Below, one piece after another: positions 6,123 to 6,137 of a stretch of 6,137 nt of DNA. The stretch covers positions 1 through 6,137 of the forward strand of contig CALHCK010000079.1 of NCBI GenBank assembly GCA_937936695.1, written 5' to 3'. Under the pieces are notes generated by a model that saw nothing but the letters and a program-made list of their open reading frames with translations, was not told where the DNA came from and did not search any database. The DNA is from an uncultured Polaribacter sp. GTDB lineage: Bacteria > Bacteroidota > Bacteroidia > Flavobacteriales > Flavobacteriaceae. Both the position numbers and the translations under genes were made by a program. Within the stretch, counting starts at the first letter, position 1. Every line of letters starts with the position of its first letter.

Positions 6123-6137
6123 CAACTACCTTTAAAA

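Noticed and set aside
1..6137. Mobile element, defence system, CRISPR array or tRNA/rRNA gene
   Set aside because: The window is filled by housekeeping-type genes of even base composition, with no transposase, integrase, direct-repeat array or cloverleaf pattern seen on either strand.

Overview
This 6.1 kb, strongly AT-rich window looks like ordinary core chromosome of a member of the Bacteroidota, most likely the family Flavobacteriaceae. The evidence is: start sites preceded by A-rich leaders rather than Shine-Dalgarno sequences; promoter -7 elements of the TAnnTTTG type typical of the phylum; and flavobacterial-looking proteins, including a membrane-anchored M23 peptidase joined to a GH3-family enzyme, a CTC-type L25, and Pth. 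I see no insertion sequence, phage gene, CRISPR array, integrase, tRNA or rRNA.

Left half, plus strand (1-3780): the last 23 codons of a probable guanylate kinase (gmk) are followed by nadD (NAD biosynthesis). A 33-bp near-palindrome and a good -7 element then introduce a second unit. That unit contains an M23 metallopeptidase with a GTG start and one membrane segment, overlapping by one base (TAATG) with a GH3-family adenylate-forming enzyme. It continues with a 27-residue putative membrane mini-protein and a QueD/6-pyruvoyl-tetrahydropterin synthase-family gene. A strong bidirectional terminator closes it.

Right half, minus strand (3798-6016, read right to left): prs (PRPP synthase) and rplY (L25/CTC) form a tight pair with a 19-nt gap, read from a TACTTTTG promoter. 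A terminator-like hairpin follows rplY, then pth (peptidyl-tRNA hydrolase), which converges on the queD unit. At the right edge a second, divergent -7 element (TACATTTG) points out of the window toward an unseen gene.

Functionally, the window covers nucleotide and cofactor supply (gmk, nadD, prs), translation (rplY, pth), tRNA modification or pterin chemistry (queD) and the cell envelope (M23). No gene looks broken, and the catalytic motifs I can check are intact. I do not see a clear new multi-gene system. The least explained items are the M23-GH3 translational pair, the 27-residue membrane ORF after it, and the palindrome in front of the pair.
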